A DNA stretch of 64,000 nucleotides, from NCBI RefSeq assembly GCF_963678975.1, contig NC_089275.1:12431682-12495681 (forward strand). The letters are read 5' to 3'. This DNA is from Dysidea avara. Its lineage: Eukaryota > Porifera > Demospongiae > Dictyoceratida > Dysideidae. The notes under the pieces were generated by a model. That model saw nothing but the letters and a program-made list of their open reading frames with translations. It ran no database searches and was not told the origin of the DNA. Both the position numbers and the translations under genes were made by a program. Each line of letters begins with the position of its first letter. Positions within the stretch are counted from its first letter, which is position 1. Shown here in pieces: positions 58,602-64,000 of the stretch.

Positions 58602-60240
58602 GAATATCACCTAAAATCGAGTCTGATAGTTCGTTCAGTTTGTTCATAAAATAAGCTGGTTCTGGCAAAGAAGATATTTGAAATTTTGTGAGTTATTGTG
58701 TTTACAAGAACAGGCAGCTTGACTAAGTGGGAGGGTTTTGCAATGTGTTAAACGAGGTGTTAAACAGCTGGGAAGGCGGTGATGTTCTACTAGCGATATT
58801 CAACTTGGTGTACAGTAATTTGTAATTTAGATATGGAAAGTGCAGCGAACACGTGTATCTACAGTGCTGTGGAACCACTGGCTGATGGACTGGCAAGACG
58901 ATGCTAAAGTTGCAGTCTCATGGCTGCTTCAAAATGGCTGGTACATCACAAATAGTGAAATTTCATACAGTTGAATCTCTTTAATGCCGAGTTTAATGCC
59001 TAACTCAGCCAGTTGATGAAGCTACATATCTAACCTCAGTTTGCCAGCTGTTTAAGTGTGAGTGTTTACAGTGGATAGCTGCCATTATGTACCCTTTACA
59101 GAACAGCTGACATTATGCCAATCCTTCCCACTGAGTGTAGTGTGCATGCTGATATGGTTATGTTCTGCTATGTGCACAGTGGCAGCCAAGTAACCTAGGA
59201 GACAGCCCGGCAGGTTAGTTACACATTCCTATTATCAGTTACATACATGCAGGTACACCATGCAGGTATTGTGTCTGGTAATTGATTAATGACTGGCTTG
59301 TTGACTGCTTGTTGTAACACCAACATGCTTTCTACACTGAGTCTTGACAAGTAGCCAAGGTATGGACATGGTAGATAGTTGAATAAGAATTGCCATCATC
59401 TCACATGTTATTATTACAGGTTGATAGTATGTATGCTCCTGATATTTCATCTCCATCATGTCATATACAAAATGTACGTATTATAGCAATTGTGATACTA
59501 ATAATACGACTTGACATTCTAGTGGTGTTGCCTTTTGATATCACACTGTGATGGATGTTGATTGCCTGGCAGCTATTCGTATTACTTGAAAATTAGTTTT
59601 GCTGTTAACACCACCACTACTGTCAGGTAGAATTCCCTGCTGCAGTGCAGATCAATGACAAATTGTAAGCTTAGAGTGTACCAGATTGTTATGTAAATAT
59701 AACATTTTGGCGGGTTCTGTGGACTGCATATGAAAGTGTTGTTAGCTGTTTACAATATTAAGGTACGGTGTATGCTTGAATAAGAACTGTAACTACATTG
59801 CTTGTCAATGCTGCAGATCGTGCTGGTCCTAACATCTTACGAGCACTTTAGAAGTTGGGGTTAACTCTTTGTACAGCATTTACAATATTTAATTTCTGTA
59901 ATTGAAATACATTAATAATTATTTTAAATACTAAACAACAATTGGGGATAACCTTTATACTAGCACACAAGGACAACCTTCGCCCTACCTATACGGGATA
60001 AAGGTCATACTATTGAGAATTGGGATAACTATTATCCCTGGATTTGGTATGCTATTTGCGTCTGCCACTTTATCCCTGTTTTGGGATAACCGTCCAACCA
60101 ACTGTTTTAACAGTGTAGTTAACTAAAACAACACTACACGATAGGTGTGGTCCCTTGTCAGTCCCACTCTCCTAGACAAAAACCAAAACACCAATCAGAT
60201 TGCAGCATTTGCTCAGTACGTCATAGATTATAGAGGGCCG
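58602..60240. other. Intergenic, no gene recognised
   Basis: Several short frames only. The segment may hold a non-coding first exon downstream of the X-box, but no donor-bounded coding exon could be supported. Confidence 0.4.
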
Positions 60241-60244
60241 TCCT

Positions 60245-60370
60245 ACTAACATCACCTAACTACATTATGTGAGTGGACAACATCGAGGGCAATGAATTCC
60301 ATAGCCAGATGGTTGCAGGTAGGTAGGAATGATGGCAAGCATTCTGGTGAGAACTTGCAATTACCTGTTA
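60245..60370 (-). mobile_element. LINE C-terminal tail fragment
   Basis: The minus strand reads QVLTRMLAIIPTYLQ and, in a neighbouring frame, IWLWNSLPSMLSTHI, which contains the WNSLP motif typical of LINE ORF2 ends. A closely related fragment lies at 62215-62330. Confidence 0.6.
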
Positions 60371-60740
60371 TCTTGTAATAAACGTCCCAACTTAACTCTC
60401 TGTTTCATTGGGCAGCTTGCCTTGATAGTTTCCATTCACTGCCTGTTACCTAGTAAGGGTGATCTCTGTCAAGTCTGCAGTGGAATCCCTCCTTGCTCAG
60501 GTACAATGAGAGAAGACTTCTGCTCCTGTATTTCATGGCTAATCAATTTCTCAGAAGTTCCACCTATATTCCCTTCAATTCTATTTGCCATTCTTCAGAA
60601 TGTTGTTTCTATAATCATGTTCACAGGCTTAATGCACACTCCAAGCCAACTCTTGGACATTCAGAATCCCTTAACATTCTGCAGGTTAGCACTGTTATTA
60701 GTTACAGTAGCATAATATTATATTAAGTGCTAGTCATAGG

Positions 60741-61229
60741 CAGTGTTGGGCAAGTTACTTTTTAAAAGTAACTATAGTTACATATTACTTGCAACTGAAC
60801 TATTTAGTTACAGTTACATATTACCCATAAAATAAAGTAACTATAATAATATTACATATTATAATTATTACTTTGTGTCCACAGCCTTAAGCTGTCACGT
60901 ATGAAACTACCACCTTATCATGTAACATGATTGCGTTGTTGGACAATGTGCATTAGCAAATCTTGGTTATAGTAAGAAGCTGGTGAATAAGCTTCATTAG
61001 CTACTTCATTGAGGCTAGACGTTACTCAGTGAATTACTAATGAGATTAGTAACTCCGTTACTTGTAATATTAGATTTGTTACAGTAACCATATTACTTAG
61101 GTAACACGTTACATTTGTAAGTAAAGTAACTTGAGTTATATTACCTGTTTTTATAGCGTATTTCGTTATATTACTTAGTTACCACAAAAGTAATAATATT
61201 ATACATAACGCGTTACTCCCAACACTGGG
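60741..61229. mobile_element. hAT-like MITE (CAGTGTTGGG ends)
   Basis: The ends CAGTGTTGGGCAAGTTACTT and GCGTTACTCCCAACACTG are inverted, and the interior is full of GTAACTATAGTTA/GTTACATATTAC words. GTCATAGG and CTCATAGG flanks (60733-60740, 61231-61238) suggest an 8-bp duplication with one mismatch, as in hAT elements. The element type is widespread in animals. Confidence 0.8.
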
Positions 61230-62214
61230 ACTCATAGGGTATGTAAGTGGTGTTGCCCTATACCCTATAGTCAATGGCATGGCCAGAAAGAATATGGTTC
61301 TTCTAACAAGAAAGTCATTCACAGAATTGCTGGCATGGCACAAAGATGCAACAATTGGGGATGAGTGTGGGAAGGTGAAACTTTCCAGTAGTGGCACATG
61401 CAGCATATTACATGACTCTGATGGCTATATAGCTGTTTGATTGATGTTGTTCCACATCATGGGACAGAACAACTGATCTGTTAGTCAATCTCAAGTTCAT
61501 TGGGTGGGATATTGTGCATGGACAAACCAACCGCAACAAACTGGTGATAAAAGCTTTTATTATGGACTCTTGATAACAAGGAATTTTGCAATGTGCTCAT
61601 GGTTCTCAGTTTTGGCTATGACTATATAGACCTGAAGGCCTTTATTTGGTTCTGTTCCACACAGGCAGCTTTTACTTAGACTTAAGAGCCTGGTTATTCA
61701 TGGAAGCCTTTTGTACTACTTTTATGGTGACACTATAATTATGTCATCAACAATTTTTATCCTAGCTTGTAACCCACTAATTCATTAGGTAGAGGCATGA
61801 TCAGGGTTTTTGCTAATCCTTACATTTATATTATTAAGTGGCTAATGGTGAACAACCTGGATGGTACTGCGTGCCAATATATAAGGTGCACATGATAGAA
61901 TATTTTGGTGATGGCTTCTGTAATCTTCACTGAGTGATTCGCTTGATTTTTTCTCCTCCATTTTGTATTATGCAACTAGCTATGTAATTATAACTACTTG
62001 TGTTGTGTCTGAGTTTAATTTTGTGTGTGGAGCACACTTGCAGGCTATAAGCTTTCTTTGTACTTACATCTTAACTTTTTGACAAAATTAATTATCTTAT
62101 CTAACTGAGGACTATTCCTCTGTATGATTATGTTAGTACGTGTAGTCATAGTTACGGTAATATATTTGGAGTAATGAGTATATAATGTAAATTATTGTTA
62201 AAGTGGTTGTAGTG
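61230..62214. other. Intergenic, no gene recognised
   Basis: No open frame above 75 codons with family resemblance, and no clear inverted-repeat element. Confidence 0.4.
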
Positions 62215-62400
62215 TACATCAGAGGGTAGTGAATTCCATAGCCAAGGGTAGGTAGGAATAAAGATATAAGCATTAATTCTGGTGGAAACTTGCCTGTCCA
62301 CATGTACTGGATGTGTTTGGACGTAGATAGTTCTGACAGTCTAGTCTAACATCATCTTAATGATCGACCTTATTGCATTCTTCTACTTATTTATTTTTTG
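62215..62400 (-). mobile_element. LINE C-terminal tail fragment
   Basis: The minus frame reads HVDRQVSTRINAYIFIPTYP then WLWNSLPSDVHYNHFNN, the extreme C-terminus of a CR1/L2/Jockey-like ORF2. It is a relative of 60245-60370. Confidence 0.65.
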
Positions 62401-63339
62401 TAACGTATAATACACTCTCCAGTATACACAAAATTTATTGGATGAACTTAAAGCTGCAAATAGTTGTGCTGGTGTGCACATTATCTGCTTGTGAACAGCC
62501 TGGTGAACATTATTTCAAGTGTTTGGTTAGTTAAAATTAAGTATGCCAACTTCTGTTAGTAGATTGACTGACTGCTCTATTAGAGTATCTTGATCTGAAT
62601 GTGACCGAATTCCGGAAATCTCAGAAACCCCCCTGGGAGCCGCCCGTCCCATGTATTTTTTCTACATTTGTACTTGTTACTTCTAACTGCATCTCAGGTT
62701 TCAATGCTTTGGGTAATTTAATTTAAAGATTACATGCTCATTACCTATGCGGTGTCCCATTCATTGACCACGTCATGCTCTACTGTGGCATCCGAAGAAT
62801 CATTATTGTGTTTAAATACCAAATATAGGATAGATAGGCCATTTTCAGCTATTTTTAGCTTTTTACACAGCATTACAAAGAACATTACAAGCATCTGTGC
62901 AATCAAATCTATATATTGACAATTTCTGTTACAAATGTATAGGGAAGCCATACTGAAAATCGACACCTTGCGCTGTCAGCAAGAAGATATGTACCACAAA
63001 GGTAAGTCCATGATGCATGTATTGTATGTGCTGTAGTAAGGTAAAAGGCACTGCAGTAAAAAAATCTAATCCATAACCTTAGTTGTTTTTTGTCTGAAGG
63101 CATCAGGTAGGTACACAGGCAGCTGTTCAACATAAAATTCTGTTATCCTTAGCAACTTATCCAAAGCATTTTGGTTGCTCTGAAAACACTTTTGGGCTTG
63201 ATTCTACCTGCCAAGGTGCCATGAAGGTATTGTGAGGTTGGTGGGGGCAATTGGAAACAGTGAAAATGGAAACTGGAAACGGAAAGTAGAAAATGCTCAA
63301 ATTGTCATAATTTTTTATAAATGTACCATGTACCCTAGA
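62401..63339. other. Intergenic with repeat fragments
   Basis: A CTGCTCTATTAGAGTATCTTG motif lies at about 62572. AGCATTTTGG...CTGCCAAG and CATGAAGG...TGTGAGGTTGGT at about 63165-63240 match a segment at 12795-12870 in FDPS intron 6, so a diffuse repeat is shared. No gene is seen. Confidence 0.45.
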
Positions 63340-63775
63340 GTAAAACCCTTGTTTAGTGGCCACTTCTTAAAGACCACATTCTTATAAGACCACCTCTGTA
63401 CAAAGACCACCTCTGTACAAAGACCACTTTGTAATTAGATCTCAGAGATGGTTAAGGCATACTGACCTGATAAGACCACTCCATGGTCACCTTTTGTAAA
63501 GACCACCCTCTTTACAAAGACCACCTCTCACATTGTAATAATACCTAGGTTCCAATCATCTATTTCATGACTCATCAAAACAGCTAGGCTTTTACGGTCC
63601 TAGGGTAAAACCTCACTTGGTGTCATTTTTAAAGACCACCTCTGTACAAAGACCACTTCTATACAAATACTACATTGTAATTAGGTTCTAAAGATAGACA
63701 AGGCGCCACTTCAAGTTATAGTCACATTAAAGATCACCTCTTTACATGGTAATATTTGATAAGCTTCAAACATGT
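63340..63775 (+). repeat. AAAGACCACCTCTGTAC-rich repeat, two diverged copies
   Basis: Words of the form AAAGACCACCTCTGTACAAA recur about ten times. A larger unit starting TAGGGTAAAACC appears at about 63340 and 63600. The same words occur in the arms of the 28.6-31.4 kb inverted repeat. Confidence 0.8.
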
Positions 63776-64000
63776 ATTTCATGACTCATAGAAAGAGGTC
63801 AATGTCATCTCCCATATTTTGGTCCACACTTCATTCAAGTCACCTACCATTATTGCTTAGTTTGTACCAGAATGTGTTAAGTCCTTAGTCCATGCAAGTG
63901 AAATGTGGCTAGTACACTACAACCTACGTATCAACAAAAAATGAGGTCTCATGAAGAGATAATGACCTTAAGAATGCAGTATTTTTAAGCTGACCTAGGT

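Noticed and set aside
60329-60715. 128-codon hydrophobic open frame
   Set aside because: It overlaps a LINE tail on the other strand and has no recognisable domain or neighbours; likely fortuitous.

Overview
The window looks like AT-rich metazoan nuclear DNA, most likely from a demosponge. The genes are multi-exon with GT-AG introns, and two are animal-type mevalonate-pathway enzymes. There is also a ZU5-like gene relic of a kind I associate with sponges, and a very dense load of short inverted-repeat transposons, foldback elements and LINE fragments. The species assignment is an inference: no rRNA or mitochondrial marker is present.

Region 4.6-19.1 kb is the gene-rich core, an isoprenoid-precursor block on the + strand. 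It holds a broken farnesyl diphosphate synthase (FDPS) paralogue (exon 9 and exon 10 relics, 4624-6219), a complete ten-exon FDPS-family gene (7343-16392, 380 codons) and a two-exon isopentenyl-diphosphate isomerase gene, IDI1 (16897-19099), only about 0.5 kb further on. IDI1 turns IPP into DMAPP, and the FDPS-type enzyme condenses the two into longer prenyl diphosphates, so adjacent genes encode consecutive steps. The intact FDPS keeps both Asp-rich motifs but has Ala where animal FPP synthases carry the chain-length-limiting Phe five residues before the first motif, which suggests a product longer than C15. At 53.5-54.6 kb there are exons of a much more divergent FDPS-like paralogue, with a possible further piece at 58.3 kb.

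Region 19.1-41.9 kb is mostly mobile DNA. It contains a frameshifted ZU5-like/CARD-like gene relic (minus strand, 20.8-22.4 kb), many MITEs with clear target-site duplications, a 2.7-kb inverted repeat at 28.6-31.4 kb with a younger MITE inside one arm, and a nested pile of palindromic elements at 32.4-36.2 kb.

Region 41.9-50 kb holds a 30-bp-unit satellite with four-monomer higher-order structure. It is split by a LINE whose 1063-codon ORF is open throughout. That ORF carries a reverse transcriptase with a Tudor-like domain inserted between the QG and YADD blocks, a CCHC knuckle and a restriction-like endonuclease. A second, 5'-truncated LINE (RT only) and a fragment of another retroelement protein follow. 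Region 50-64 kb is intergenic and repeat-rich: foldbacks, MITEs, LINE tails and a perfect RFX-type X-box.

A short motif built around the odd palindrome CTCTAATAGAG recurs more than 25 times across the window and sits inside at least two unrelated MITE families. With the FDPS chain-length signature and the Tudor-containing RT, it is one of the three observations most worth following up.
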